A stretch of DNA of 64,000 nt from Flavobacteriales bacterium (GCA_020853105.1 JADYZM010000004.1:124001-188000); one strand, 5' to 3'; numbered from the stretch's first letter, positions 8,794-17,931 are shown. The notes: generated from the letters alone by a model not told the origin. Program-made: numbers and translations.

Positions 8794-9198
8794 TTATCTT
8801 TTTTGAACACCTTTCTCATTAAATTTAATTTGAACCATGTCTGTATGTCCCACCGTTTCTTTAACCATACTTATAAAAGCACTTTTTTGTTTTGTTGATA
8901 AGTTTTTTAAGTTGTAATTCAAGTCAGTTTCTCCTTCACGACCCCAATGTCGAACATCTGCTTCTATATTGGTGTGGTTTTGTTTATTAAATTTTGCAAC
9001 AGCTTCTTCAAACGTAGTTTTTAAATCTCTGGCGATTCCCTCACCTTTACTAATGAATTTTACTATTACATCAAAAACAACATCCTCTGGGTTTGTACTT
9101 TCTGTACCGGAAGTAAAGTTTTTTGTGTTTGTTGCATTTGAACTGCTTTTACACGCTATCATACTTATAGCTGAGAGGATAATTACCATTTTTTTCAT
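8794..9198 (-). CDS. uncharacterised small lipoprotein
   Basis: The 134-residue protein has a lipoprotein signal peptide, MKKMVIILSAISMIACKSSS, with the lipobox cysteine at residue 16. A Ser/Thr/Asn-rich tether follows, and then a compact domain of about 95 residues (from NPEDVVFDVIVKFISKGEG) that looks alternately strand- and helix-forming. No family is recognised. Its stop-to-start distance from the upstream M32 carboxypeptidase gene is only 4 bases, so the two are probably co-transcribed. The signal predicts membrane anchoring, while M32 enzymes are cytoplasmic, so the link may only be transcriptional. Confidence 0.75.
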   Translation of the reverse strand: MKKMVIILSAISMIACKSSSNATNTKNFTSGTESTNPEDVVFDVIVKFISKGEGIARDLKTTFEEAVAKFNKQNHTNIEADVRHWGREGETDLNYNLKNLSTKQKSAFISMVKETVGHTDMVQIKFNEKGVQKR

Positions 9199-9202
9199 GA
9201 GA

Positions 9203-10696
9203 CTAAGGTTTTAAGTTATATATTTTACTGTATTTTTTTTTTGCGTAGTTTAAAAAGTGTTTAAAGTTAAGTTTTTCGCTTGTAATTTTTTCACACAATT
9301 CATCTGCTGCAAATAATTTGCCATGAATGTGTATCTTTTCTCTTAGCCATTCTAACAAGGGCTTTAGGTTTCCAATTTCTATTTTATGTTCCAATTGATT
9401 GATTTCCTTTTTTGCTTGATTGAAAAACTGTGCAGCATAAAAACTCCCAATAGAATAGGTCGGAAAATAGCCAAAACTTCCGTGTGACCAGTGAATATCT
9501 TGCAACACTCCAAAAGAATCAGATGGGACATCTATTCCTAAATACTCTTTGTATTTTTTATTCCATATTTTTGGTAAATCTTCAACCTCTATTTTTCCTG
9601 AAAGTAAGTCTTTTTCAATTTCATATCTAATCATTACATGAAAGTGGTATGTAAGTTCATCGGCACTGGTTCTGATAAATGAAGGTTTTACAATATTTAT
9701 GGCTTTGTAAAAGTCTTCAACGGTAACATGCCCCAGATTGCTATGAAATTCGTTTTGTAACTTCTTAAAATTATAATTCCAAAAAAAGATACTTCTACCT
9801 ACATTGTTTTCCCATATTCTGGATTGTGATTCATGAATGCCTAATGAAAGATAGTTTCCGGCAGGAAGACCATAATTTTCGTCTTTCAAACCTTGTTCAT
9901 ATAGTGCATGACCACCTTCGTGGATACTGCTCCAAATAATTTCACTCAGGTTGTTTTCATTTACACGGGTGGTTACTCGCACATCGGTTGAACTAAAATT
10001 TGTTGTAAAAGGGTGTGTTGAAACATCTTGGCGACCTGCCTTGAAATCATATCCCATCTGAGCCAAAAGGATTTCTGTGAATGCAAGTTGCTTGTCTTTT
10101 TCAAAATAGTTATGCATCAAACTGTCGTTGTGTTGGTTAGCCTTTGCAATTTGTTTTACAAATGGAACCAAATGTTGTCGAACATCTTTGAAAAGAATAT
10201 CTAAGTCTTTTACTGTGCTATTTGGCTCGTAAATATCCAACATAGCATCATAAGGGTGGTGTTTGTAACCTAAAAGATTGCATTCTTCTCTTTTTAATTT
10301 TACCAACTCCTTGAGTTTTGGGGCGAAAATTGAAAAATCATCTTTTTCTTTGGCTTTTTGCCATGCTATAAAAGATTCTGAAATGGTTTTACTTAGCAAT
10401 TGAACAAATTCAGTGGTGTATTTAGTAGATTTTGAATATTCTTTTAAGGATTCATTGATGTTTCGTTTTTTTTCATCAGAAAGTTTCTTTTTACTCAATG
10501 CGTGTAATAATTTTCCAAATTCTTTATCTGTTGATATTTTATGGGCAATTCCTGCTAATGTTGAAATTTGTTGAGCTCTTCTTTCAGCACTTTTGGGTGG
10601 CATATTCACTTCTTGGTCCCAATTTAAAACTGAGATAGAATATTGTAAGTCTGCTATTTTTTTACAATGATTTATATAGTCTTGGTAGGTTTTCAT
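9203..10696 (-). CDS. M32 family metallocarboxypeptidase (Taq type)
   Basis: The zinc site HEGGH (in SSIHEGGHALYEQGL) and the downstream HESQSRIWEN give the M32 carboxypeptidase Taq family. Length (497 residues) and the N-terminal text DLQYSISVLNWDQEVNMPP also agree. The frame opens 14 codons earlier at 10738, but the ATG at 10696 (MKTYQDYINHCKKIADLQYS) matches the family start. Members are cytoplasmic and remove C-terminal residues from peptides with broad specificity, sparing proline. The gene is divergent from the dipeptidyl peptidase IV gene, with about 100 bp between them, consistent with a peptide-utilisation neighbourhood. Confidence 0.93.
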   Translation of the reverse strand: MKTYQDYINHCKKIADLQYSISVLNWDQEVNMPPKSAERRAQQISTLAGIAHKISTDKEFGKLLHALSKKKLSDEKKRNINESLKEYSKSTKYTTEFVQLLSKTISESFIAWQKAKEKDDFSIFAPKLKELVKLKREECNLLGYKHHPYDAMLDIYEPNSTVKDLDILFKDVRQHLVPFVKQIAKANQHNDSLMHNYFEKDKQLAFTEILLAQMGYDFKAGRQDVSTHPFTTNFSSTDVRVTTRVNENNLSEIIWSSIHEGGHALYEQGLKDENYGLPAGNYLSLGIHESQSRIWENNVGRSIFFWNYNFKKLQNEFHSNLGHVTVEDFYKAINIVKPSFIRTSADELTYHFHVMIRYEIEKDLLSGKIEVEDLPKIWNKKYKEYLGIDVPSDSFGVLQDIHWSHGSFGYFPTYSIGSFYAAQFFNQAKKEINQLEHKIEIGNLKPLLEWLREKIHIHGKLFAADELCEKITSEKLNFKHFLNYAKKKYSKIYNLKP

Positions 10697-10765
10697 AAAC
10701 TCGATTTTAATAAGGTCAACAAATGTAGTTAAAAACAATTGCTATTTATGAAACTCAATGTGAAT

Positions 10766-10773
10766 TAGATTTG
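10766..10773 (+). promoter_or_regulatory. putative -7 element for the DPP IV gene
   Basis: TAGATTTG matches the Bacteroidota TAnnTTTG -7 consensus and lies 28 bases before the DPP IV start. A TTG at 10739-10741 is a possible but slightly distant -33 partner (24-base spacing). Confidence 0.45.
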
Positions 10774-10801
10774 ATTAAATTCGTGGTCAAAATAAATTTC
10801 T

Positions 10802-12973
10802 ATGAAAATATTCTTATCAGCGTTTGCTACTTTTTTTCTTATACATTTCACGGCTCTTTCTCAAAAGAAAAATGTGTCTATAGAAGATATTTGGAAAAAT
10901 TATTCATTTTATGCAAGACAATCCGGAGATATTCGCTCATTGAAAGATGGATTGCATTACACTGAACTGGATCGAACGGAAGATGGTTATGAATTAACAA
11001 AATACTCATATTTAAAACCTGATTTTAGCGAAGTAATTGTTAAAGAAAGTGAACTAAAAAAGTTAAACAATAACATTTCATTTGATGGGTATTCTTTTAA
11101 CGGAGATGAATCAAAAGTTTTGATTTCATCTGAAGAGGAAGGAATTTACAGATATTCCAGCAAAGCATTTTATTACATTTATGACACAAAAGCAAAAACA
11201 CTCACATCGCTTTCAAGCCAAGAAAAAATTATGTACGCTGATTTTTCTCCAAACAGTAAGGAAGTTGCTTATGTAAAAAATAACAATTTGTGTTTTTATG
11301 ATTTAACAACAGGTGTAGAAACAGCAATCACATCAGACGGAAAAACCAATTCAATTATTAATGGAGCCAGTGATTGGGTTTATGAAGAAGAACTTACACT
11401 GGTTAAAGCTTTTCAATGGTCGCCAGACGGTTCCAAAATTGCATTTTATAAATTTAATGAAAGCAACGTAAAGGAATGGAATATGGAGATATACAACAAT
11501 TTATATCCCGAACAGCAACGATTCAAATATCCGAAAGCAGGTGAGGAGAATTCAAAAGTTGAAATCTATGTGTATGACGTAAAAACGAAGTCAACTACAA
11601 AAATGAATATACCGACTACGTATGAGTATATTTCAAGAATCAACTGGAGCAATGATTCAAAAAATTTAGCAATTCAAACAATAAATCGGCTACAGAATCA
11701 TCTAACAGTTCATTTTGTTGATGTTGTTAGTAACAATTCGAGAGTTTTATATGAGGAAAAAGACGAGAGATATGTTGAAATTCCAACAACGGAGTTTCTT
11801 AAAATGTCAAATCGTTTTCTTATTACCAGTGAAAAAGACGGATACAACCATGTTTATTTGTATGATTTAAGCGGAAAACTTATCAAACAAGTAACAAAAG
11901 GAGAATGGGAAGTAACTTCTGTATATGGAGTTGATGAAAAAACCGGAACCTTATATTATCAATCAACTGAAAAATCACCAATCAATAGAAATATATACAG
12001 CATAAAGTTAAATGGAGGCGATAAAAAAGTTTTGGTTTCAAAAGAGGGGGTAAGTAATGCTTCATTTAGTGCAACGTTCAAGTATTTTATCAATACTTGG
12101 TCAGATGCAAACACTCCTTTTCAAGTTTCTGTAAACGGAAATAATGGAAAAACACTTCGTTTACTCAATGACAATGAAGGATTAATAAAGCGTTTAGAAA
12201 ACTATAATTTGTCAAAAAAAGAGTTTTTTAAAGTGCGTGTAAATGAAGTAGATTTGAATGCATGGATTCTAAAACCATTTGATTTTGATTCGACAAAAAA
12301 ATATCCTCTTTTCATGTATGTATATGGCGGTGATGGAAATCAGGTGGTAACAAACGATTATGATAATTTTGATTCTTTTTGGTTTCAGCATTTGGCAAGC
12401 CAAGGATACATTGTTCTTAGTGTTGACAATAGGGGAACAGAAGGAAGAGGAGCGGAGTTTAGAAAAAGCATATATAAGCAACTGGGTAAGTATGAAACTG
12501 AAGACCAAATTGCTGTCGCTAAGTATTTTTCTACCTTGCCCTACATTGACGGAAGCAGAATCGGTATTTTTGGATGGAGTTTTGGGGGATATCTTTCAAG
12601 TTCTTGTTTATTAAAAGGGTCAGATGTTTTTAAGTCAGCAATTGCAGTTGCACCCGTTACAAACTGGCGATTTTATGATAATATCTATACCGAAAGATAT
12701 ATGCAAACGCCTCAATTAAACACAGAAGGATATGATCAAAATTCTCCTATAAATCATGTTGAAAAACTTAAAGGAAATTACTTGTTGATTCATGGAATGG
12801 CTGATGACAATGTGCATTTTCAAAATGCTGCTGAAATGATAAATGCTTTAGTAAAAGCAAACAAGCAATTCACTCAATTTTCTTATCCAAACAGAAACCA
12901 TGGAATTTCCGGTGGTAACACACGACTACACTTATACAACATGATGACAGATTTTATTATAAAAAAACTATAA
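10802..12973 (+). CDS. dipeptidyl peptidase IV (S9B prolyl oligopeptidase family)
   Basis: The 723-residue protein has a signal peptide (hydrophobic residues 2-18, cleavage near FTALSQ). An N-terminal eight-bladed propeller domain follows, with the DPP IV Glu motif region DWVYEEEL, then an alpha/beta hydrolase domain from about residue 480. The catalytic triad is visible: nucleophile Ser in FGWSFGGYLSSS, Asp in IHGMADDNVHFQN and His in YPNRNHGISGG. It should remove N-terminal X-Pro or X-Ala dipeptides from peptides in the periplasm. The peptide importer just downstream on the same strand, which takes di- and tripeptides, fits as the next step. Confidence 0.95.
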   Translation: MKIFLSAFATFFLIHFTALSQKKNVSIEDIWKNYSFYARQSGDIRSLKDGLHYTELDRTEDGYELTKYSYLKPDFSEVIVKESELKKLNNNISFDGYSFNGDESKVLISSEEEGIYRYSSKAFYYIYDTKAKTLTSLSSQEKIMYADFSPNSKEVAYVKNNNLCFYDLTTGVETAITSDGKTNSIINGASDWVYEEELTLVKAFQWSPDGSKIAFYKFNESNVKEWNMEIYNNLYPEQQRFKYPKAGEENSKVEIYVYDVKTKSTTKMNIPTTYEYISRINWSNDSKNLAIQTINRLQNHLTVHFVDVVSNNSRVLYEEKDERYVEIPTTEFLKMSNRFLITSEKDGYNHVYLYDLSGKLIKQVTKGEWEVTSVYGVDEKTGTLYYQSTEKSPINRNIYSIKLNGGDKKVLVSKEGVSNASFSATFKYFINTWSDANTPFQVSVNGNNGKTLRLLNDNEGLIKRLENYNLSKKEFFKVRVNEVDLNAWILKPFDFDSTKKYPLFMYVYGGDGNQVVTNDYDNFDSFWFQHLASQGYIVLSVDNRGTEGRGAEFRKSIYKQLGKYETEDQIAVAKYFSTLPYIDGSRIGIFGWSFGGYLSSSCLLKGSDVFKSAIAVAPVTNWRFYDNIYTERYMQTPQLNTEGYDQNSPINHVEKLKGNYLLIHGMADDNVHFQNAAEMINALVKANKQFTQFSYPNRNHGISGGNTRLHLYNMMTDFIIKKL

Positions 12974-13009
12974 GTTGAGAAAAAATTAAAAAAATATTCG
13001 ATGAAATAG

Positions 13010-13037
13010 TTGACATAAAGTTAAATAACTATTTTAG
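13010..13037 (+). promoter_or_regulatory. putative promoter of the POT transporter gene
   Basis: TTG at 13010-13012 and TATTTTAG at 13030-13037 are separated by 17 bases. The second box matches the Bacteroidota TAnnTTTG element except at one position. It lies 33 bases before the transporter start, so the importer probably has its own promoter in addition to any read-through from the DPP IV gene. Confidence 0.4.
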
Positions 13038-13069
13038 CAGAATTAATCTAAAAAATACCATAAATCAAA

Positions 13070-14608
13070 ATGATAGATAAAACAACAATTCTTGGACACC
13101 CTGCGGGTTTATTCACTTTATTTTTTACGGAAATGTGGGAGCGATTCAGTTACTATGGAATGCGAGCCTTATTAGTTTTATTTTTAGTTAGTGATGCAGC
13201 AAGTGGAGGTTGGGCATGGTCAAACGAAGAAGCAGGAAAATTATATGCCTTTTACACGGGATTGGTTTATTTAACACCTATTTTAGGCGGATTATTAGCC
13301 GACAAACTGCTTGGATATAGAAAAGCAGTTGTGCTTGGAGCTTTGTTAATGACTGCAGGACATGCTGCTATGGCTTTAGAAACACCTTTCTTTTTTTACA
13401 CAGGATTAGTACTGTTGATTTTGGGTAATGGAGCTTTTAAACCCAATATTTCAACCATAGTTGGTGGGCTTTATCAAAATGGAAGTGATAAAAAAGACGC
13501 TGGTTATACTATATTTTATATGGGAATTAATGCAGGAGCGTTTTTGGGAATTTTACTTTGCGGATATGTTGGAGAAAAAGTAGGGTGGAGCTATGGGTTT
13601 GGATTAGCTGGAATTTTTATGCTGATAGGAATGATTCAATTTTGGTTCGGACAGGGAATTTTTGGTGAAATAGGATTGTCGCCAAAGCAAAAAAATAAGT
13701 TGGAAAGCTCTGCAACAACTTCTGCAGACAAAGAAGTGAAAGAAGATTCTGTTGTTGTTAAAGACAGATTGATGGTTATTGGAATTTTAGCATTTTTTAC
13801 AATTTTCTTTTGGTGGGCATTTGAGCAAGCTGGAAGTAGCATGACAATTTTTGCAAAAGATTTTACAGAAAGAACATTAACCGGCGAAGGAGGAACTATT
13901 TTTAAATGGGTTAATACTCTCTTGACCGTTGTACCACTGGCTGTTATAACAATTGTATTGGGAATGTTGTTCCAAAAAACAGTAAAAAAATATCCAATTT
14001 CAGTAGTTGCATTGGGATTGAGTTTCGCGTTTATATGGTTTATTGCAATATGGATGTTATTAAACGAGTTCAACAAAGACACAGCAGAAATCCCTGCCTC
14101 TTGGTTTGGAGTCTTAAATTCCTTGTTTATAATTGTTTTTGCACCATTGTTTTCTAAATTATGGGAAACAAAGTTTAACCCTCCAGCTTCAGTAAAATTT
14201 GCATTTGGATTAATCCTGTTAGGCTTAGGATTTGGTTTGTTATCTTTTGGTGCATCAGCTATTCCACAGGGTGCCGAAGCTGGAGCTGTTAGGGTAAGCC
14301 TTATTTGGTTGGTTTTAGCCTATTTGTTTCATACTCTCGGAGAGTTGGTTCTATCTCCTGTTGGACTGTCGTATGTTAGCAAATTAGCCCCAGCACGTTT
14401 AGTAGGAATGATGTTTGGGTTGTGGTTTACAGCTTCTGCAATTGCCAATTTTTTAGGCGGAATGACGGCAAGTTTTATTGACAAAATCAGTGAAGCCTAT
14501 TCGTTATCGGGTTTCTTCTTATTATTTACTGCAATTCCAATTGTTGCCGGAGTCATCTTAATTATTATTACTCCAATAATTAAAAAGAAAATGCATGGCA
14601 TTCACTAA
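13070..14608 (+). CDS. POT/PTR2 family proton-dependent oligopeptide transporter
   Basis: The 512-residue polytopic protein shows the POT fingerprint ExxERFxYYG as TEMWERFSYYGMRALLVLF in the first helix. The second signature is GLVYLTPILGGLLADKLLG, and a third conserved stretch reads GNGAFKPNIS. About 12-14 hydrophobic segments are visible, with a charged cytoplasmic loop in the middle (KQKNKLESSATTSADKEVK). Members import di- and tripeptides with protons across the inner membrane. It lies 96 bp after the DPP IV gene, whose dipeptide products are plausible cargo. Confidence 0.95.
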   Translation: MIDKTTILGHPAGLFTLFFTEMWERFSYYGMRALLVLFLVSDAASGGWAWSNEEAGKLYAFYTGLVYLTPILGGLLADKLLGYRKAVVLGALLMTAGHAAMALETPFFFYTGLVLLILGNGAFKPNISTIVGGLYQNGSDKKDAGYTIFYMGINAGAFLGILLCGYVGEKVGWSYGFGLAGIFMLIGMIQFWFGQGIFGEIGLSPKQKNKLESSATTSADKEVKEDSVVVKDRLMVIGILAFFTIFFWWAFEQAGSSMTIFAKDFTERTLTGEGGTIFKWVNTLLTVVPLAVITIVLGMLFQKTVKKYPISVVALGLSFAFIWFIAIWMLLNEFNKDTAEIPASWFGVLNSLFIIVFAPLFSKLWETKFNPPASVKFAFGLILLGLGFGLLSFGASAIPQGAEAGAVRVSLIWLVLAYLFHTLGELVLSPVGLSYVSKLAPARLVGMMFGLWFTASAIANFLGGMTASFIDKISEAYSLSGFFLLFTAIPIVAGVILIIITPIIKKKMHGIH

Positions 14609-14659
14609 AATAAAATTGGTATAGTAATTGCAAATCAAACTATAATAAAATAAGTAATT

Positions 14660-15169
14660 ATGAAAAAAATTGTATTGTTGTTTGCATTGATTTTTAATGT
14701 ATTGTTGATTCACGCACAAGAAGGGGTTGTTAAAAATGATATATATAAAGCACATGCTGAGGGTTGGTTGGTTGATATTAATGAAGCTTACGCTCAGTCA
14801 AAGAAAACAGGAAAGCCCATTTTAGCCAATTTTACTGGTAGCGACTGGTGTGGATGGTGTGTCCGATTGAAATCTGAAGTTTTTGATAAACCTGAATTTA
14901 AAGATTGGGCTAAAAAAAATGTAATATTAATAGAGTTGGATTATCCAAGAAAAAAACAATTACCGGATAATATCAAAAAACAAAACTTTGATTTGCAACA
15001 AGCATTTCAAGTTCAGGGATATCCAACAATTTGGATTTTTAATATGACCCAAGATGCAAAAACAAAACAATTTGGAATACAAGCTTTAGGAAAAACAGGA
15101 TACATTGCCGGAGGTCCTGTAAACTTCACGAAAAGTGTTGATGAAATGATTAAAAACGGGGCAAAATAA
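14660..15169 (+). CDS. exported thioredoxin-fold protein (CGWC)
   Basis: The 169-residue protein has a signal peptide (MKKIVLLFALIFNVLLIHAQ) followed by a thioredoxin-like domain. It carries the redox motif in NFTGSDWCGWCVRLKSEVF and a cis-proline region VQGYPTIWIFN. It resembles the thioredoxin_7/DUF255-like periplasmic thioredoxins common in Bacteroidota, which reduce or shuffle disulfides in exported proteins. The gene starts 51 bp after the transporter on the same strand and ends head-to-head with the phosphoribosyltransferase gene with one base between them. I see no terminator there. Confidence 0.88.
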   Translation: MKKIVLLFALIFNVLLIHAQEGVVKNDIYKAHAEGWLVDINEAYAQSKKTGKPILANFTGSDWCGWCVRLKSEVFDKPEFKDWAKKNVILIELDYPRKKQLPDNIKKQNFDLQQAFQVQGYPTIWIFNMTQDAKTKQFGIQALGKTGYIAGGPVNFTKSVDEMIKNGAK

Positions 15170-15170
15170 T

Positions 15171-15683
15171 TTAGCTTAAATAAGCCTCAATTTTTCCTGT
15201 TTTATCAAATTCCATTGAAATCATTTCTTTTAATGTAGTTGAAAGAGCAAGCCCGCAATAATGAATACCAATCGGATATTGTTTGTTGTTTCTATCCACC
15301 AAAACTGCAGTTGACATTCTTTTTATTGGAAAATTCAACAAATATTTAACACCATAGATAAGCGTTTTTCCAGAATTTAAAACATCATCAACAAGAATAA
15401 TTACTTTGTCGTTAAGAATTTCTGATGGTTGGTCTATTGTTATCTTTTTATTTAATAAATCATCTTTATCTAAGGATAGTTTAACCAATGAAAAAGAGAT
15501 TTTTGGTGCAATTTTAGTTAACTTCTCAACCAATTTTTCAGCAAAAAGATAACCTTTGTTTGCTATACCAACGATGATGATTTCTTTCTCTTTGTAATTG
15601 TCTTCTAAAATTTGAAAAGCCATTCTATCAACCTTTTGAATAATTTGGATATGATTCAGAATTAATGTTTTTTCGTTTCGCAT
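15171..15683 (-). CDS. type I phosphoribosyltransferase (PyrR/Hpt-like)
   Basis: The 170-residue protein carries the PRPP-binding motif of type I phosphoribosyltransferases, VIILVDDVLNSGKTLIYG (two adjacent acidic residues, then small residues and GKT). The N-terminal VDRMAFQILEDN and IIIVGIANKGYLFAEKL resemble PyrR, the bifunctional pyrimidine regulator/UPRTase, more than hypoxanthine PRTases. There is no adjacent pyr operon, so a regulatory role is not implied. It is the last gene of a minus-strand string with the S4 protein (7-bp gap), the hydrolase and rpe. Confidence 0.85.
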   Translation of the reverse strand: MRNEKTLILNHIQIIQKVDRMAFQILEDNYKEKEIIIVGIANKGYLFAEKLVEKLTKIAPKISFSLVKLSLDKDDLLNKKITIDQPSEILNDKVIILVDDVLNSGKTLIYGVKYLLNFPIKRMSTAVLVDRNNKQYPIGIHYCGLALSTTLKEMISMEFDKTGKIEAYLS

Positions 15684-15690
15684 AGTTTGA

Positions 15691-15903
15691 TTAGTTAATG
15701 GTTATTTGGTAGTTTTTATAGTTTATGATATCTCCTTTGAACAATTTTTTACGCTTTCTGAATTCAATTTGATTGTTGTATCTTACTTTTCCTTGCTCAA
15801 TTTCTATGTTTGCATGACCGCCTGTTTCACACAATCCTAGTAACTTTAATAGTTTGTTTAATTCAACATAGTCGCCAGTTAAATCAAATTGATGTTGAAT
15901 CAT
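15691..15903 (-). CDS. S4-domain RNA-binding protein (YbcJ-like)
   Basis: This 70-residue protein is essentially one S4 domain: VELNKLLKLLGLCETGGHAN, then KVRYNNQIEFRKRKKLFKGD and a final strand YKNYQITIN. It resembles the stand-alone YbcJ/RlbA-type S4 proteins, which bind structured RNA, probably on ribosomes. Its ATG overlaps the stop of the upstream hydrolase by four bases (ATGA), so translation is likely coupled. Confidence 0.85.
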   Translation of the reverse strand: MIQHQFDLTGDYVELNKLLKLLGLCETGGHANIEIEQGKVRYNNQIEFRKRKKLFKGDIINYKNYQITIN

Positions 15904-16874
15904 TGTTCGTACTCAGGATCTAAAAAGTTAGAAATAATCGAATTAAATTCTTTTGGTGTTTCAAAAAACGGATATAAAGAAGCGTGTTGAATTACTTCCA
16001 ATCTTGCTTTTGGAAGATTATCTTGAATCAATTGAGCTGAAGCAAAAGGAATATTATCTAAGTCTCCGATAACAATAAGAGTTGGGCATTTAATATTGTT
16101 CAAGCTGTCGATAATGCTGTAGTTAAAGAAGTTTTTTTCTAAAATACTGCTCACAACAAGCATGTTTCCTGCACTTTGTTCCGTAAAATTAATTTTTTTA
16201 TAAAACTCTTCGGCTTTTGTTTGGTCTGCAAAATTTACTTTATCACCAATTTTAACAGCTTCTAGAATTGTTGGTGGGTTTTTACTGTCAAATTCGCTGG
16301 AACTCATCACTTTTACTAACTTTTTAATATCTTCATCAGTTCTTTTGCTCTGCATATTTTTGAACATTTGATCATAAAACTCAGTATTTGCAGGAGCCGG
16401 AGAAATTAAGATTAGATTTTTCAGATTATCGGAATATTTTTTTCCGTACATCAACGCTAAGTTTGCACCCCAAGAGTGTCCGGCAAGGATAATTTTATCC
16501 AATTTTAGGTGTTTTCTAATGGCTTCAATATCTTCAATGTATTGGTTGATGTTGATGCTCGCTGTATCTTTAGGAAATTCTGTTTTGCCACAACCTCTTT
16601 GGTCGTAGAAAAAGAGTTGATATTTTTCTGCCAACTTTCCAAAATAGGGGGTTAAATAGTCTTGAAACAATCCGGGACCTCCGTGCAAAACAAGAATTGC
16701 TTCGCCATTACCCATTTTTGAAATGTAATGATTCACTCCATTGATTTCAACAGTTTCACTTACAAGAGAAGTTTCTGTTTTATCTTCAGTGCTTATATCC
16801 GATTTTGTATCAGTTTTACATGAAAAAAGAAAGATAATTAGTAAGAAATTTGTAATAAAATGTTTAGAATTCAT
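15900..16874 (-). CDS. alpha/beta hydrolase lipoprotein, proline iminopeptidase-like (S33)
   Basis: The 324-residue protein has a lipoprotein signal, NFLLIIFLFSCKTDTKS, with Cys at about residue 19. The hydrolase fold follows: oxyanion motif VLHGGPGLFQDYL, FFYDQRGCGKTEFP, nucleophile Ser in AGHSWGANLALMYG, acid Asp in IVIGDLDNIPF, and His in VIQHASLYPFFETP. The HGGPG plus DQRGCGxS/T pattern is that of proline iminopeptidases and relatives. It would act at the periplasmic or outer-surface membrane, perhaps on peptides, but aminopeptidase activity is inferred from family only. It ends overlapping the S4 gene and follows rpe by 4 bases. Confidence 0.87.
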   Translation of the reverse strand: MNSKHFITNFLLIIFLFSCKTDTKSDISTEDKTETSLVSETVEINGVNHYISKMGNGEAILVLHGGPGLFQDYLTPYFGKLAEKYQLFFYDQRGCGKTEFPKDTASININQYIEDIEAIRKHLKLDKIILAGHSWGANLALMYGKKYSDNLKNLILISPAPANTEFYDQMFKNMQSKRTDEDIKKLVKVMSSSEFDSKNPPTILEAVKIGDKVNFADQTKAEEFYKKINFTEQSAGNMLVVSSILEKNFFNYSIIDSLNNIKCPTLIVIGDLDNIPFASAQLIQDNLPKARLEVIQHASLYPFFETPKEFNSIISNFLDPEYEQ

Positions 16875-16878
16875 TGTG

Positions 16879-17526
16879 TCAAATAGATTTTAATTTTTGA
16901 ATAGTTTCAATTGGATTTTGCGAGCCAAAAACATAATTCCCTGCAACCAATACGTCGGCTCCAGAATCAATTAATTTTCTTGCATTTGCATCGGTAACTC
17001 CACCATCAATTTCAATGATAGCTTTTGATTTTTTTTCGATAATTAATGCTTTAGTTTTTTTTATTTTATTGTAAGTGTTTTCTATGAATGATTGTCCTCC
17101 AAATCCCGGATTAACACTCATTATTAATACCAAATCGATATCACAAATGATGTCCTCCAAAACATGAAAAGGTGTGTGTGGGTTTAATGATACTCCCGCT
17201 TTCATACCTTCGGTTTTTATTTTTTGAATGGTTCTGTGTAGATGAGTACAGGCTTCATAATGAACTGTAAGTATATCTGCTCCGGCATCTTTAAAATCTT
17301 TAATAAATTTATCGGGTTCAACAATCATCAAATGAACATCAAAAGGTTTGGTTGAATGTTTTCTGATGGATTTAATAACAGGCATTCCAAACGTAATATT
17401 AGGCACAAAAACCCCATCCATTACGTCGATATGAAACCAATCTGCACAACTTTTATTCAGCATCTCGCATGCCGATTGAAGATTTGCAAAATCAGATGAT
17501 AAGATAGAAGGAGCTATTAAATGCAT
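16879..17526 (-). CDS. rpe: ribulose-phosphate 3-epimerase
   Basis: The 215-residue protein is a complete TIM-barrel Rpe: MHLIAPSILSSDFANLQ at the N-terminus, the metal/acid motif WFHIDVMDGVFVPNITFG, HLMIVEPDKFI, the loop MSVNPGFGGQSFIE and the C-terminal catalytic region IEIDGGVTDANA. It interconverts ribulose 5-phosphate and xylulose 5-phosphate in the non-oxidative pentose phosphate pathway. It is the first gene of a tight minus-strand run (rpe, hydrolase, S4, phosphoribosyltransferase). The HU terminator lies just upstream, so this run should have its own promoter in 17527-17600, though I do not see a clear TAnnTTTG there. Confidence 0.97.
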   Translation of the reverse strand: MHLIAPSILSSDFANLQSACEMLNKSCADWFHIDVMDGVFVPNITFGMPVIKSIRKHSTKPFDVHLMIVEPDKFIKDFKDAGADILTVHYEACTHLHRTIQKIKTEGMKAGVSLNPHTPFHVLEDIICDIDLVLIMSVNPGFGGQSFIENTYNKIKKTKALIIEKKSKAIIEIDGGVTDANARKLIDSGADVLVAGNYVFGSQNPIETIQKLKSI

Positions 17527-17600
17527 TTATTTCAGGTAATAATATCGAGTGCAAATTTATTAATTCTCTTGAAGAAAAAAAGTAAGTAATATAAAACTAA

Positions 17601-17635
17601 AAAACAAAAAAGGCTGTTTCAATCGAAACAGCCTT
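17601..17635 (-). terminator. intrinsic terminator of the HU gene
   Basis: AAGGCTGTTTC and GAAACAGCCTT form a perfect 11-bp stem (17610-17620 and 17625-17635) with a four-base loop. Read on the minus strand it is followed by TTTTGTTTT. It lies 24 bases past the HU stop codon. Confidence 0.92.
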
Positions 17636-17658
17636 CTTCGTTTAGATTTAAAAGTAAA

Positions 17659-17931
17659 CTATTTTACTTTGTCAGCTAAAGCAGCACCAGCTTTAAATCT
17701 AACTACTTTTTTAGCAGCGATTTTGATTTCTTTACCGGTTTGTGGGTTTCTACCTGTTCTTGCAGCTCTTTTAGAAACTGACCAAGTTCCAAATCCGATT
17801 AAAGTTACTTTGTCGCCTTTTTTTAATGCTTTAGATGTAGCACCAGTTAATGCTTCTATAGCACTTTTTGCACTTGCTTTTGACATTTTTGCATCTTTTG
17901 CAATTGCATCAATTAATTCTGCTTTGTTCAT
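17659..17931 (-). CDS. HU-family nucleoid DNA-binding protein
   Basis: The 90-residue protein is a textbook HU: MNKAELIDAIAKDAKMSK, the beta-arm core TLIGFGTWSVSKRAARTGRN with PQTGKEIKI and the C-terminal FKAGAALADKVK. It binds and bends DNA without strict sequence preference and organises the nucleoid. It is monocistronic, with a strong terminator and a -7 box TATATTTG about 54 bases upstream on the minus strand. A second, more IHF-like paralogue lies at 36093-36377. Confidence 0.96.
   Translation of the reverse strand: MNKAELIDAIAKDAKMSKASAKSAIEALTGATSKALKKGDKVTLIGFGTWSVSKRAARTGRNPQTGKEIKIAAKKVVRFKAGAALADKVK

Noticed and set aside
10771..10965. 64-codon plus-strand frame overlapping the DPP IV start
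   Set aside because: It overlaps the signal peptide and N-terminus of DPP IV in another frame. DPP IV has complete catalytic motifs and a proper signal peptide.
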